Source: Dietzia sp. B32 (GTDB lineage: Bacteria; Actinomycetota; Actinomycetes; Mycobacteriales; Mycobacteriaceae). From it: 64,000 bases of DNA. The notes below the pieces were generated by a model. It saw nothing but the letters and a program-made list of their open reading frames with translations. It was not told the origin of the DNA and made no database searches. Below are positions 27,156 to 37,974 of the stretch, piece after piece. The translations under genes and the position numbers were made by a program. The DNA lies in contig NZ_CP093845.1 in NCBI RefSeq assembly GCF_024732245.1, positions 496,001-560,000 of the forward strand, given 5' to 3'. The stretch's first letter is position 1, and every line of letters begins with the position of its first letter.

Positions 27156-28651
27156 GCGCTGTGGGACGCGTTCGTGCCGACGTCGTCGTGGTGGGCTCCG
27201 GCCCCAACGGGCTGGCCGCGGCGTTGCTGTGTGCGAGGGCCGGGCGCAGGGTGGTCGTCCTGGAGGCGCAGGACACGATCGGCGGTGGGTGCCGGACCCT
27301 GCCGATGGGCGATGTCGCGTCCGGGATCCCCGGCGACCTCGCGGACGGATTGATGGTCGACCCGTGTTCGGCCGTGCATCCCATGGCGGGGGCCTCGCCG
27401 TTCTTCCGAGAATTCGACCTGTCCGCCCACGGGGTCGAGATGGTCACGCCCCCGGTGCAGTTGGCCCACGCGTTGCCGGGCAGGGACGCGATCGTCGTGC
27501 CGGCGGCCCCCTCCCCCGACACCCTCTCCGAGGGGTTGGGGTCACGCGCCGAGGCCGACCGGTGGTTCAGCCTGATCGGCCCTCTGGGCCGTCGGGCGGA
27601 GGACGTGGTCGCCACGGCTCTGTCCGATCAGCGGTCGGTCCCGCCCGTGGCCGCGACCGCGGCGCTCGGCGCGGCGTTCCTGCGGGCCCATCCCCGTGGC
27701 GCACTCGGCGACGCCCTGGGACCGGATGGGCGGACACTGTTGTCCGGTATCTCGTCCCACGCGATCACGCCGCTGTCCTCCCCGGCCGCGACGGGCGTCG
27801 GCCTCGTCCTGGGCTCGTTGCTCCACTCCCCTCTCGGCTGGACCCTGCCGGTGGGTGGCAGCGGCGCGATCACCGCCGCGCTGGAGGAGGCGATCCGGGA
27901 CGCCGGCGGCGAGCTCCGGACCGGGGTCGGTGTGGACTCGTTGGCACGGATCGACGCCCGGGACGTCGTGTTCAACACCTCCTCGCGGATCCTCGGCGAG
28001 ATCCTCATGGCGTCCTCGCCCTCTCCGTCCGTGGCCCGCCGTGCGCGCCGGCTCCAGGAGGCCCCGGTCGGCGGTGCGGCGGCCAAGGTGGACCTCGTGC
28101 TGTCCGGCCCGGTGCCGTGGCGTGACGGCCGGCTCGCCGACGCCGGGACCGTCCACCTGGGAGGGGACTCCCACGCGATCGCGGCCGCCGAGCGCGAGGT
28201 CGCCGCCGGCAGGCACGCCGACCGGCCCATGATCCTCGTCTCCCAGCCGTGGGTGACCGACCCTGGACGTGTCGCCCCGGACGGTCGGCGCCCGCTGTGG
28301 ACCTACGCCCACGTGCCGGCGTTCTCCGACCGTGACCAGACCGAGCAGGTGCTCTCCGCGCTGGAGGAGGTCGCGCCGGGGGTGCGGGACGTGGTCGTCG
28401 CCGCCCACTGCACGCCCGCGGACCGGATGGCCGAACACAACGCCAACAACGCCGGTGGGGACATCGCGGCGGGGCGGGTGGACCTGCGGGGCCTCATCGC
28501 GCGCCCGGTTCCGCGGGCCGACCCGTTCGCGACCGGGGTGCCCGGGGTCTGGCACGCCTCCGGCTCGACCCCGCCCGGCCCGGGCGTGCACGGCACGGCC
28601 GGGCAGCACGTGGCCCGGAGGATCCTCGGCCGATTACCGGCTCACTGGTAG
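27152..28651 (+). CDS. NAD(P)/FAD-dependent oxidoreductase, phytoene-desaturase-like
   Basis: The 499-residue protein begins with the dinucleotide motif VVVVGSGPNGLAAALL (GxGxxG at 15-20) and LEAQDTIGGGCRTL, and ends with a second FAD segment PGVWHASGSTPPGPGVHG. This is the CrtI/amine-oxidase-like fold, and the gene corresponds in position to Rv2997. Substrate is unknown; it need not be a carotenoid enzyme, as no other crt gene is near. It overlaps the downstream convergent lipoprotein gene by 10 nt. Confidence 0.87.
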   Translation: MSAVGRVRADVVVVGSGPNGLAAALLCARAGRRVVVLEAQDTIGGGCRTLPMGDVASGIPGDLADGLMVDPCSAVHPMAGASPFFREFDLSAHGVEMVTPPVQLAHALPGRDAIVVPAAPSPDTLSEGLGSRAEADRWFSLIGPLGRRAEDVVATALSDQRSVPPVAATAALGAAFLRAHPRGALGDALGPDGRTLLSGISSHAITPLSSPAATGVGLVLGSLLHSPLGWTLPVGGSGAITAALEEAIRDAGGELRTGVGVDSLARIDARDVVFNTSSRILGEILMASSPSPSVARRARRLQEAPVGGAAAKVDLVLSGPVPWRDGRLADAGTVHLGGDSHAIAAAEREVAAGRHADRPMILVSQPWVTDPGRVAPDGRRPLWTYAHVPAFSDRDQTEQVLSALEEVAPGVRDVVVAAHCTPADRMAEHNANNAGGDIAAGRVDLRGLIARPVPRADPFATGVPGVWHASGSTPPGPGVHGTAGQHVARRILGRLPAHW

Positions 28652-30258
28652 GACACGAACCAGGGCCGGGGGCGCACCGCCATCGTCTGCTCGGGCGTGA
28701 ACGTCGGGGTGTCCTCGTCGTAGAAGTTCTTCCACGCCATCCAGATGTCGGGCGACAGGCCCTGACGCAGGACGTCCCACGTCTCCATCTTCAGGTCCGG
28801 CGTGCCGTGGCCGTCGGCGTGCAGGGCGATCGCCACCTCGGGCCGGGAGGTGTCGATCCGCTCCCGGTCGTCGATCATCGCCATGCTGAACTGGTGGAGG
28901 ATGAGCAGCTTCTGCGGTCCCCCGCTGTCGCGGGTGAGATCGGCCAGCCAGGTGGTGACCTGGTTGATCTCCTCGGCGTCAACCGACCCGATCTGCGCAC
29001 CCGGCTGTTGACCGGGGTCGAGTTTCCACTCTGGATCGAGCGCGAGGCCCACCCCGGGGCGCTTGAGCAACTCCTCGAAGATCTTGGCCTGGTCGAGCAT
29101 GTCGGCCATCCCCGGCTGCAGGTCGATCACGGCGTACCCGCCGGCGTCGGTGATGGCGTCGACAAGGGGGAGGAAGACCTCGGGGTCCCATTCGTTGGTG
29201 AAGTTGCCGTCCGCGCCCGGGCCCCCGGCCGCGACGGTGCCGATGATCTCGAACGCCGGGACCACCGGCTCCGGGGAGTACGGCTGGTACTCCTCGACCA
29301 GGCGCTGCACCCGCGCCACGCTCTCCTCCGGCCCCTGCTCGCCGAGGATGCCCAACACGGGGGTGATGGGTGAGCCGTACGCCGCCACGAACCGGCGGCC
29401 GGGGAACAGCAGTTGTCCCCCGCCCGGCAGTTCGGGAACCGTCCGAGCCTTCTCGACCCGGTCCTCGAGCTCGTCCTCGGTGCCCCATCCGGGCCCCAGT
29501 GCGTAGACCGCCTCGGCGTCCCGCACCGCCTCCACGGACCCGCCGTCCACCCGCGGGTCCGGGGCGCGCAGATGCGACACCGCCGCGCCCACGGCCACGG
29601 CGGTGGCGATCGCCGCGACCGGGGTCTCGTCGTGCACGAGCACGCTGGGCGCGCCGTCTCCGTCCCACGCGGGCTCGCCGCGCTCGAACGGCTCGGCCGC
29701 CTCACCCGCGCCGTCGGCCGGGGTGAACTCCCCCGCCGTCATCAGCGACGGCGTACCCGGCGACTGGTGGACGGTGACGTCGTCGATCCGGCCCTGCGGG
29801 ACCTCGACCTCGGAGTCGAAGGAGATCCCGGTCAGCTCCTCGAGCTCCGGCCGGCCTCCCGGGGTGTCGACGACCTCGCCGTCGTCGGGTGTGAAGGCCA
29901 CCTGCCCGACCCTCAGCACCCGCTCGGCGCCCAGCCGCTGCACCTCGTCGGCCAGCGCCTCGTCCCCACCCGGCACCGCCGTGAGCATCGGTGCGCGCAG
30001 GCCCACCGCGACGGAGGCGGCACGCGCCTGGGCGGCGTCGTCCGGCGCCGCCACCACGACCACCGGCGCCGATTCCACCAGCAACCGTGTGGTCTCCACG
30101 CCGGATCCGTCGGCGTCCGCGGCGACCCGTGTGCCCTCCACCGGGGTGACCTCGGCCCCCGAGCCGTCGCCACCCGAGTCCCCCGTACACGCCACCGTCG
30201 TTCCCACCAGGGAAATGGCGAGGACCGCCGCACCCACTCCTCGGTTGAAGTGGCGCAC
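28642..30258 (-). CDS. Large secreted lipoprotein of unknown function
   Basis: A 538-residue protein with a signal peptide and lipobox TVAC (Cys24). The first half (about 55-270) has alternating strand/helix segments resembling cell-wall-binding-type repeats (VVVVAAPDDAAQARAASVAVGL). The second half (about 290-530) reads like a (beta/alpha) barrel: FVAAYGSPITPVLGILGE, FEIIGTVAAGGPG, YAVIDLQPGM, VGLALDPEWKL, LLILHQFSMAMI. I do not recognise the family; an envelope-bound glycoside hydrolase-like fold is possible. A strong AGGAGG precedes the GTG, and TAGGGT upstream is a likely -10. Confidence 0.75.
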   Translation of the reverse strand: MRHFNRGVGAAVLAISLVGTTVACTGDSGGDGSGAEVTPVEGTRVAADADGSGVETTRLLVESAPVVVVAAPDDAAQARAASVAVGLRAPMLTAVPGGDEALADEVQRLGAERVLRVGQVAFTPDDGEVVDTPGGRPELEELTGISFDSEVEVPQGRIDDVTVHQSPGTPSLMTAGEFTPADGAGEAAEPFERGEPAWDGDGAPSVLVHDETPVAAIATAVAVGAAVSHLRAPDPRVDGGSVEAVRDAEAVYALGPGWGTEDELEDRVEKARTVPELPGGGQLLFPGRRFVAAYGSPITPVLGILGEQGPEESVARVQRLVEEYQPYSPEPVVPAFEIIGTVAAGGPGADGNFTNEWDPEVFLPLVDAITDAGGYAVIDLQPGMADMLDQAKIFEELLKRPGVGLALDPEWKLDPGQQPGAQIGSVDAEEINQVTTWLADLTRDSGGPQKLLILHQFSMAMIDDRERIDTSRPEVAIALHADGHGTPDLKMETWDVLRQGLSPDIWMAWKNFYDEDTPTFTPEQTMAVRPRPWFVSYQ

Positions 30259-30336
30259 GGCGGTCCTCCTGCTGGACGTGGGGAATCGATCCCGCAGGAC
30301 CCTACAGGGGTCTCACCGGGACCGGGCCCGCAACAC

Positions 30337-31404
<1,068 letters not shown>

Positions 31405-31407
<3 letters not shown>

Positions 31408-31911
31408 TCGAGTGGTGTTGATGGACTTGGGGCCGCGTCCGAGCGCGACCATGCCGGACTGCACGATCTCGCGGATGCCGTAGCCGTCGAGCATCCGCAG
31501 CAGCGCATCGAGCTTGTCGGGGGTACCCGTGGCCTCGAGCGTGAGCGACTCCGGCGAGACGTCCACGATGTGAGCGCGGAACAGACTCGCGATCTCCACG
31601 ATCTGACCGCGGTTGGTGGCATCGGCGCGGACCTTGACGAGAGTGAGCTCGCGGGCCACCGAGCCGGCCGGATCCTGCTCGACGATCTTGATGACGTTGA
31701 CGAGCTTGTTGAGCTGCTTGGTCACCTGCTCGAGCGGGAAGTCCTCGACGTTCACGACGATGGTCATGCGCGACAGACCCTCGGTCTCGGTCGGGCCCAC
31801 GGCCAGCGACTCGATGTTGAACCCGCGCCGGGAGAACAGCGACGAGACGCGCGCGAGCACGCCTGGCTTGTCCTCCACCAGCACGCTCAGGGTGTGGGAG
31901 CGAGCGCTCAC
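31405..31911 (-). CDS. ilvN: Acetolactate synthase small (regulatory) subunit
   Basis: Regulatory partner of IlvB that confers valine feedback. The 168-residue product has an N-terminal ACT domain ([19 protein letters not shown]) and a C-terminal ACT-like half. The GTG start overlaps the ilvB stop by 4 nt. Confidence 0.98.
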
Positions 31912-33803
31912 TGGTCCTCCTCCTCGGCGGCGATCACCGCGGCGTCGATCCGCTCGGTCGCCTCGTGGATGTCCGTGGCCTCATCCGCCACGGAATCGGT
32001 GTCGTCGAACAGCGGCCGGATGTCCCGGGCCGCCATGATCTCGTCATTGGACGTACCCGCCGCGACCATCGGCCACACCTGGGCGTCCTTGCCCACGATG
32101 AAGTCGATGAGGACCGGGCGGTCGTTGATCGCGCGGGCCTGCGCGATCACGTCGTCGACGTCCTCGGCGCGCTCACACCGCAGCGCTACGCAGCCTAGGG
32201 CCTCGCCGAGCTTGACGAAGTCGGGGATGTGCATGGAGTGCGTCGACAGGTCGGTCTGCGAGTACCGCTCCTCGTAGAACAGTGTCTGCCACTGACGGAC
32301 CATGCCGAGGTTGCCGTTGTTGATCAGCGCCACCTTGATGGGCGCGCCCTCGATGGCGCAGGTGGCCAGCTCCTGGTTGGTCATCTGGAAGCAGCCGTCA
32401 CCGTCGATGGCCCACACCTCGGCGTCCTGGCGGCCGAACTTGGCACCCATCGCGGCGGGCACTGCGTACCCCATGGTCCCCAGACCGCCCGAGTTCAACC
32501 ACGTGCGGGGCTTCTCGTACTTGACGAACTGGGCGGCCCACATCTGGTGCTGGCCGACGCCGGCGCAGTACACGGCGTCCGGGCCGGCGGCGGCGCTCAG
32601 CCGCTCGATGACGTACTCCGGAGAGAGGGAACCGTCCGACTGCGGGCCGTACCCCAGCGGGAACTCGCTGCGGATCTCGTCCAGCTCGCCGACCCACGCG
32701 GACGGCTCGGTCAGCGTGCCGGACTCGCTCTCGCCGCGCAGCGTCTGGACGAGCTCGACGAGGACCTCCCTGATGTCGCCCACGATCGGGACGTCGACGG
32801 CCCGGTTCTTGCCGATCTCGGCCGGGTCGATGTCGGCGTGGATGACCTTGGCGTCGGGGGCGAACGTGTCCAGGCGGCCGGTGACGCGGTCGTCGAACCG
32901 CGCACCGAGGGTCACCAACAGGTCGGACCGCTGCAACGCGGCGACGGCGGCGACCGTTCCGTGCATCCCCGGCATGCCGTAGTGCAGGCGGTGGGAGTCG
33001 GGGAACGCCCCCCGTGCCATCAGCGTAGTGACGACGGGGATGCCGGTGAGCTCGGCCAGTGCCATGAGCTCCTCGGAGGCGTCGGCCTTGATGACGCCGC
33101 CGCCGACGTAGAGCACCGGGCGGGTCGCCTTGGCCATCATCCGCGCGGCCTCACGGATCTGCTTGCCGTGTGGCTTGGTGACCGGACGGTAGCCGGGGAG
33201 CTTCATCTCCGGCGGCCACGAGAAGGTCATCTCGGCCTGCAGCACGTCCTTGGGGATGTCCACCAGCACGGCACCGGGGCGACCGGTCTGTGCGATGTGG
33301 AACGCCTCGGCGATCATCCGCGGGATGTCGTCGCCGTGCGCCACGAGGAAGTTGTGCTTGGTGATCGGCATGGTGATACCCGAGATGTCGGCTTCCTGGA
33401 AGCCGTCGGTGCCGATGAGTGCGGTCCCCACCTGCCCCGTGATCGCCACGATCGGGACCGAGTCCATCTGGGCGTCCGCGAGCGGGGTCACCAGGTTGGT
33501 GGCACCGGGCCCCGAGGTGGCCATGCAGACGCCCACCCTGCCGGTCGCCTGCGCGTACCCGGTCGCCGCGTGCCCCGCGCCCTGCTCGTGCCGGACGAGG
33601 ACGTGCCGGACCTTGGCCGAGTCGTAGAGCGGGTCGTAGACCGGCAGGATGGCCCCGCCGGGGATGCCGAAGACGACCTCGGTCCCGATCTCCTCGAGGG
33701 ACCGGACGACGGCCTGCGCCCCCGTCATCCGCTCTGGGGCCGCTGACCGGGCCTTCTGGTCTGCACCCGGACGAGGTCCGGGCTGTGCCGTTGGTGCGCT
33801 CAC
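31908..33803 (-). CDS. ilvB: Acetolactate synthase catalytic subunit
   Basis: Thiamine diphosphate- and FAD-dependent enzyme that makes 2-acetolactate or 2-aceto-2-hydroxybutyrate. The 631-residue product has the catalytic Glu region [17 protein letters not shown] and the ThDP motif from [17 protein letters not shown] to INN. The GTG start has AAGGA at 8 nt. A leader peptide gene and a terminator-like attenuator lie directly upstream (33892-34002). Confidence 0.98.
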   Translation of the reverse strand: MSAPTAQPGPRPGADQKARSAAPERMTGAQAVVRSLEEIGTEVVFGIPGGAILPVYDPLYDSAKVRHVLVRHEQGAGHAATGYAQATGRVGVCMATSGPGATNLVTPLADAQMDSVPIVAITGQVGTALIGTDGFQEADISGITMPITKHNFLVAHGDDIPRMIAEAFHIAQTGRPGAVLVDIPKDVLQAEMTFSWPPEMKLPGYRPVTKPHGKQIREAARMMAKATRPVLYVGGGVIKADASEELMALAELTGIPVVTTLMARGAFPDSHRLHYGMPGMHGTVAAVAALQRSDLLVTLGARFDDRVTGRLDTFAPDAKVIHADIDPAEIGKNRAVDVPIVGDIREVLVELVQTLRGESESGTLTEPSAWVGELDEIRSEFPLGYGPQSDGSLSPEYVIERLSAAAGPDAVYCAGVGQHQMWAAQFVKYEKPRTWLNSGGLGTMGYAVPAAMGAKFGRQDAEVWAIDGDGCFQMTNQELATCAIEGAPIKVALINNGNLGMVRQWQTLFYEERYSQTDLSTHSMHIPDFVKLGEALGCVALRCERAEDVDDVIAQARAINDRPVLIDFIVGKDAQVWPMVAAGTSNDEIMAARDIRPLFDDTDSVADEATDIHEATERIDAAVIAAEEEDQ

Positions 33804-33891
33804 TTCAACTGTCCTTCATGCTGGTCGTGGAGCCGTGGTTCGTGGTCGGCCGTGTTGTCTGGGATTTCTGACCGCGGTCTGACCCGGCAAC

Positions 33892-33926
33892 AAAAAACCC
33901 CCGTCGGCCACGGAGGCCGGCGAGGG
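33892..33926 (-). terminator. Attenuator terminator in the ilvB leader
   Basis: On the minus strand, a 12-nt arm (33915-33926) pairs with 33898-33909 (one mismatch, one G-U) around a 5-nt loop, followed by six T residues (33897-33892). It lies 28 nt after the leader-peptide stop and about 90 nt before ilvB. Segment 33934-33939 can pair instead with its 3' arm (33901-33906), acting as antiterminator. Segments 33928-33935 and 33963-33970 can pair as the competing 1:2 stem. Confidence 0.85.
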
Positions 33927-33954
33927 TGCGCGTCGACGGAAAGCCAGGTAGGGC

Positions 33955-34002
33955 TCAGGCGCCGACGCGCCGGCCGAGTACGAGACCGTTCCAGGTGTTC
34001 AC
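33955..34002 (-). CDS. ilvL: ilvBNC leader peptide
   Basis: A 15-codon reading frame, MNTWNGLVLGRRVGA, with four branched-chain codons (Leu-Val-Leu, then Val). It ends 28 nt before the attenuator stem. Starvation for leucine or valine would stall the ribosome over codons 7-9, masking the segment at 33963-33970 and allowing the antiterminator to form. The GTG has no Shine-Dalgarno; TAGTCT ends exactly 7 nt before it, so the leader is probably a leaderless mRNA. The C. glutamicum ilvB leader is a known parallel. Confidence 0.8.
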   Translation of the reverse strand: MNTWNGLVLGRRVGA

Positions 34003-34009
34003 GGGCCCC

Positions 34010-34015
34010 AGACTA
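34010..34015 (-). promoter_or_regulatory. -10 element of the ilvBNC operon
   Basis: Minus-strand TAGTCT fits TANNNT and ends 7 nt before the leader-peptide GTG at 34002, placing the transcription start at that GTG. Confidence 0.6.
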
Positions 34016-34089
34016 GGCCGCGGCCGAGCGCGTCGTCAACTCGTGGAACATCGATCCCACGATGTGGACCGTGCCAGACTGGTGGCATC

Positions 34090-34524
34090 ATGAGTGCCCC
34101 TTTCAGATCCCCCGTCCCGGAGTCGAGCCCCCGCGATCACGCCCTCTTCCGGGTCAATCCGATGTCGTACGTCGTCGTCGTCATCTTCGTACTCGCGATC
34201 CTCTGGCCCGTCACGTCCTACCCCGTGGCCCTGGGCTGGCTGGTGCTGCTCCCGATGGCCTTCGCCTGGTGGGTGGCCCGGACCTGGACCCGCCTGGACG
34301 AGGGGGGCGTCCACCTGTCCTCCTGGCGCGCCCGTCAGTCCGTGCCGTGGGATGAGGTCAAGGGCGTGATGTTCCCGAAGCGTGGGTTCGCGCGGCTCGT
34401 GACCACCGCTGACGCGTCAATCCCGATGGGCGGGGTCTCGTTCCACGACCTCCCGCGGCTGTCCGGCGCCAGCCGCGGCCGTATCCGCGACCCGTACGCC
34501 ACGCCCGGGGCCGACGCCTCCTGA
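34090..34524 (+). CDS. PH-domain membrane protein (Cfp6/Rv3004-like)
   Basis: The 144-residue protein has two hydrophobic segments (about residues 25-43 and 46-63) followed by a small bacterial PH-like domain (WTRLDEGGVHLSSWRARQSVPWDEVKGVMF). Gene position next to ilvB matches Rv3004, the low-molecular-weight antigen CFP-6. Function is unknown. Its last 108 nt overlap the convergent membrane-protein gene. The ATG has no clear Shine-Dalgarno; GGTGG is closest. Confidence 0.82.
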   Translation: MSAPFRSPVPESSPRDHALFRVNPMSYVVVVIFVLAILWPVTSYPVALGWLVLLPMAFAWWVARTWTRLDEGGVHLSSWRARQSVPWDEVKGVMFPKRGFARLVTTADASIPMGGVSFHDLPRLSGASRGRIRDPYATPGADAS

Positions 34525-35946
34525 TCCCGCCCGGTTGTCGGCCTCGCCGCGCGCGTCCGCCGCACCGCGACCCTCCGCCGCACCGCGACCGACCGCAGTT
34601 CCGCGCCCGACCGGAACCCCGCGCCCGGCGGGGACCCGGTCGGCCACGGCCTGGCGACGCATCCCCATCCGCTCGTAGACCAGGGTGACCACCACGCCCA
34701 CCGCGAGTCCGGCGACAGCCCAACCGCCGAGCACCCAGACCGCGTGCCCGAGACCCGCCTCCCAACCGGAGTCGAAGAACATGATCGACCGCAGCCCGAG
34801 GTAGGCCTGGTGCATCGGTTGCAGCGTGCCGATGGCCACGAACACCCGCGGCAGCATCTCCGTCGGGGTGGCACCACCGGAGGTGGGGATCCCCAGCACC
34901 ACGAACACCACGAGGTTCACCAGCAGCCCGGCGTTGCCGACGGCCGCGATGATCGTGTGCGCGCACAGCCCCACCGCGATGATGACCAGGTTCGAGAACC
35001 AGAACATGTGCCACGGGTCGTATCCGGTCACACCGATGATGTGCGCCACCCAGAGCACGAGCGCCGACACGAGTGGGGCGGTGATCAGGGTGACCACCCA
35101 CTTGCGGACCAGGGTCTGGAGCCGCCCGAACGGCGCGACGTGGACGTGGAGCGCCAACGGTCCGATCTCCAGCGGGATGAAGCCGAGTCGCGCGTCGAGG
35201 AGCGCGGAGATGATCATCGCCCCCGTGAAACCCGCCAGGATCACGATCAGCGCGTAGAACATCGGGAGCGATGCGTTCGACACCCCGTCGGGCAGCGGAT
35301 TCCACGCGGTCACGTCGATCATCACCGGGTCCGCGAGGGCGACCGCCGCCGCGGCTCCGACGGTCCTGCTCTCCGCCTCGGCCAGCAGACGGGACTGCGA
35401 CAGCAGTTCGGTTCCCATCCGGTCGTGGAATGACTCCTGCATCGCCTCGGCCATCGTGTTCATGACCTGGCCGGACACGATGGACACGCGTGGCGAGTAC
35501 TCGAGCGTGATGCGCGCCCGTTCGGGCGGCTCCGCCGCGGCACCCGCCTCCGTCGCCGCGGCGTCGATGAGACCGACGACCTGCCGGCTCAGATCGGCGG
35601 GGATCCTGACCGCGCCGAAGAACGTCCCGTCGCGGAGTCCCTCCTCGGCGGCCTCCGGGTTCACCACGTGCAGGCGGACCCGCTTCCAGTCGTTGTTCTG
35701 GAGCAGTCCTGCGGTGATCTGCGACCCGATGTCGACCCCCCGCGGCCCGATCGGCGTCTCCAACGTCGCGGCGTCGTCCTCGTCCACCACCGCCACGGGG
35801 ATGTATCTGGCGTGGGCCTGCGGATCCGCCGTGCCTCCCAGGTACATGAACGACAGGAGGAAGAACAGGCCGCAGACCAGCACCACCGCCCCCGCGGAAT
35901 GCGACAGGAACTCACGTAGTCCGCCCGTGTGACCAGAGTCGGTCAT
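34417..35946 (-). CDS. YhgE/Pip-like ABC-2-type membrane protein
   Basis: A 509-residue protein: one N-terminal transmembrane helix (about 15-35), an extracytoplasmic domain of about 190 residues containing ITLEYSPRVSIVSGQVMNTMA, then five or six helices to about residue 430. This is the YhgE/Pip or DUF3533 layout seen in phage-infection, ESX-associated and export proteins. The last 75 residues are a Gly/Arg/Ala-rich tail with repeated GRG units and overlap the PH-domain gene on the other strand. ATG 35946 was chosen for GGGG at 5-6 nt; 35952 is an alternative. It is absent from the corresponding M. tuberculosis locus as I recall it. Confidence 0.75.
   Translation of the reverse strand: MTDSGHTGGLREFLSHSAGAVVLVCGLFFLLSFMYLGGTADPQAHARYIPVAVVDEDDAATLETPIGPRGVDIGSQITAGLLQNNDWKRVRLHVVNPEAAEEGLRDGTFFGAVRIPADLSRQVVGLIDAAATEAGAAAEPPERARITLEYSPRVSIVSGQVMNTMAEAMQESFHDRMGTELLSQSRLLAEAESRTVGAAAAVALADPVMIDVTAWNPLPDGVSNASLPMFYALIVILAGFTGAMIISALLDARLGFIPLEIGPLALHVHVAPFGRLQTLVRKWVVTLITAPLVSALVLWVAHIIGVTGYDPWHMFWFSNLVIIAVGLCAHTIIAAVGNAGLLVNLVVFVVLGIPTSGGATPTEMLPRVFVAIGTLQPMHQAYLGLRSIMFFDSGWEAGLGHAVWVLGGWAVAGLAVGVVVTLVYERMGMRRQAVADRVPAGRGVPVGRGTAVGRGAAEGRGAADARGEADNRAGSGGVGPGRGVRVADTAAAGAGQPREVVERDPAHRD
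34556..34590. repeat. 18-bp tandem repeat in the tail of the YhgE/Pip-like gene
   Basis: Two copies with 17 identical bases each (34556-34572, 34574-34590) encode part of the GRG-rich tail. Similar shorter copies follow to about 34640. Confidence 0.7.
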
Positions 35947-36135
35947 GTCCATCCCCGTTCGTGCCGCGTTCACGGTCGGCCGGGTGGCCGACCGTGAAAA
36001 GGGTAGACCCACGCCGGGGCGTATTGTGTGGTGGTCACGGCGCGTTCGGGTGCCGCCTCGGACGCGCGCACAGCGCGGCACCGTGCGGCACGGCCTCCGG
36101 AATGCGCCCTCCCCTTCGAATCGGAGCGAGGTCCC

Positions 36136-37974
36136 ATGCCGCCCCTGAGGTCACGAACCAGTACCGCCGGACGTAACGCCGCGGGGGCCAGGGCCCTCTG
36201 GCGGGCGACCGGTATGACGGACTCGGACTTCGGCAAGCCGATCATCGCCATCGCCAACTCGTACACCCAGTTCGTCCCGGGCCACGTGCACCTGAAGAAC
36301 GTCGGCGAGATCGTCGCCGAGCAGATCGCGGCAGCGGGTGGAGTGGCGCGCGAGTTCCACACCATCGCGGTGGACGACGGTATCGCGATGGGCCACGCGG
36401 GGATGCTGTACTCGCTTCCCAGCCGGGAGATCATCGCCGACTCGGTCGAGTACATGGTCAACGCGCACACCGCGGACGCCCTGGTGTGCATCTCGAACTG
36501 CGACAAGATCACCCCTGGCATGCTCAACGCCGCGATGCGGTTGAACATCCCCACCGTGTTCGTCTCCGGCGGCCCCATGGAGTCGGGGTTCTCGGTCGTC
36601 GTGGACGGTGTGGTCAAGGCCGGTTCGGACCTCATCACCGCGATCTCCGCCTCGGCCAACGCCGCCGTTGACGACGAGGGACTGGACGCCATCGAGCGGT
36701 CAGCCTGTCCCACCTGCGGATCCTGTTCGGGCATGTTCACGGCCAACTCGATGAACTGCCTCACGGAGGCCCTGGGGCTGTCGCTGCCCGGGAACGGCTC
36801 GACTCTGGCCACGCACAGTGCCCGGCGGGCGCTGTTCGAAGAGGCCGGCCGTGTCATCGTCGATCTGTGCACCCGGTACTACCGGGACGAGGACTCCTCG
36901 GTGCTGCCCCGTTCGGTCGCCACCAAGTCGGCGTTCACCAACGCGATGGCGCTGGACGTCGCGATGGGCGGTTCCACCAACACCGTCCTCCACATCCTCG
37001 CCGCCGCACAGGAGGGCGAGGTCGACTTCGACCTGGGCGACATCGAGCAGATCTCCCGCCGTATCCCCTGTCTGGCGAAGGTCGCACCGAACTCGGACTA
37101 CTACATGGAGCACGTCCACCGGGCCGGGGGCATCCCCGCGATCCTCGGCGAGCTCTACCGGGGTGGCCTGCTGGAGACGGATGTCCACTCGGTCCACTCC
37201 CCGTCGCTCGAGCAGTACGTCGCGGACTGGGACATCCGCAGCGGCACCGCGACCGAGAAGGCGATCGAGCTGTTCCACGCGGCCCCGGGCGGCGTGCGGA
37301 CGATCGAGCCGTTCTCGACGGACAACCGCTGGGAGTCGCTGGACACCGACGCGGTCAACGGCTGCATCCACTCGGTGGAGCACCCGGCCACCGCCGAGGG
37401 CGGGCTCGCGGTCCTCCGCGGCAACATCGCACCGGATGGGTCGGTGTTCAAGACGGCGGGCGTGTCGGAGGAGAACTTCCACTTCTCGGGCCCGGCTCGC
37501 GTCGTCGAGTCGCAGGAGGAGGCCGTCTCGGTGATCCTGGGCAAGACCCTGAAGGCCGGTGAGGTCCTGGTCGTGCTCTACGAGGGGCCGGCCGGCGGTC
37601 CCGGGATGCAGGAGATGTTGCACCCGACGGCGTTCATCAAGGGCGCCGGCCTGGGCACGAAGTGTGCGCTCATCACCGACGGCCGCTTCTCGGGCGGCTC
37701 GTCCGGACTGTCCATCGGCCACATCGCCCCGGAGGCCGCCGCGGGCGGCCCGATCGGCCTGGTCCGTGACGGGGACATCGTGACCATCGACGTCGCCACG
37801 CGGTCCATCTCGGTGGATGTCGACGACGACGAGTTGGCCCGCCGCCGGGCCGAGAAGGGCCCCCTCCCGTGGCGCCCGGAGAACCGGGACCGGAAGGTCT
37901 CCACCGCGCTGCGGGCCTACGCCTCGATGGCGTCCTCGGCCGACAAGGGCGCGGTCCGCATCCTGCCCGACTGA
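36136..37974 (+). CDS. ilvD: Dihydroxy-acid dehydratase
   Basis: Iron-sulfur dehydratase, third step of valine and isoleucine synthesis. The 612-residue product has cluster cysteines in [13 protein letters not shown] and [18 protein letters not shown], and the C-terminal [20 protein letters not shown] 36136 was chosen for GGAGCGAGG upstream; a longer frame to 36028 lacks conserved sequence. TATTGT at 36022-36027 is a probable -10, leaving a leader of about 100 nt. Confidence 0.97.
   Translation: MPPLRSRTSTAGRNAAGARALWRATGMTDSDFGKPIIAIANSYTQFVPGHVHLKNVGEIVAEQIAAAGGVAREFHTIAVDDGIAMGHAGMLYSLPSREIIADSVEYMVNAHTADALVCISNCDKITPGMLNAAMRLNIPTVFVSGGPMESGFSVVVDGVVKAGSDLITAISASANAAVDDEGLDAIERSACPTCGSCSGMFTANSMNCLTEALGLSLPGNGSTLATHSARRALFEEAGRVIVDLCTRYYRDEDSSVLPRSVATKSAFTNAMALDVAMGGSTNTVLHILAAAQEGEVDFDLGDIEQISRRIPCLAKVAPNSDYYMEHVHRAGGIPAILGELYRGGLLETDVHSVHSPSLEQYVADWDIRSGTATEKAIELFHAAPGGVRTIEPFSTDNRWESLDTDAVNGCIHSVEHPATAEGGLAVLRGNIAPDGSVFKTAGVSEENFHFSGPARVVESQEEAVSVILGKTLKAGEVLVVLYEGPAGGPGMQEMLHPTAFIKGAGLGTKCALITDGRFSGGSSGLSIGHIAPEAAAGGPIGLVRDGDIVTIDVATRSISVDVDDDELARRRAEKGPLPWRPENRDRKVSTALRAYASMASSADKGAVRILPD

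Noticed and set aside
32229-33746. 505-residue plus-strand frame opposite ilvB
   Set aside because: It is an antisense shadow with no motif; ilvB is unambiguous.
36028-36135. N-terminal extension of IlvD to GTG 36028
   Set aside because: The added residues lack family homology. TATTGT abuts that GTG, leaving no room for a transcript start before it, while ATG 36136 has a ribosome-binding site.
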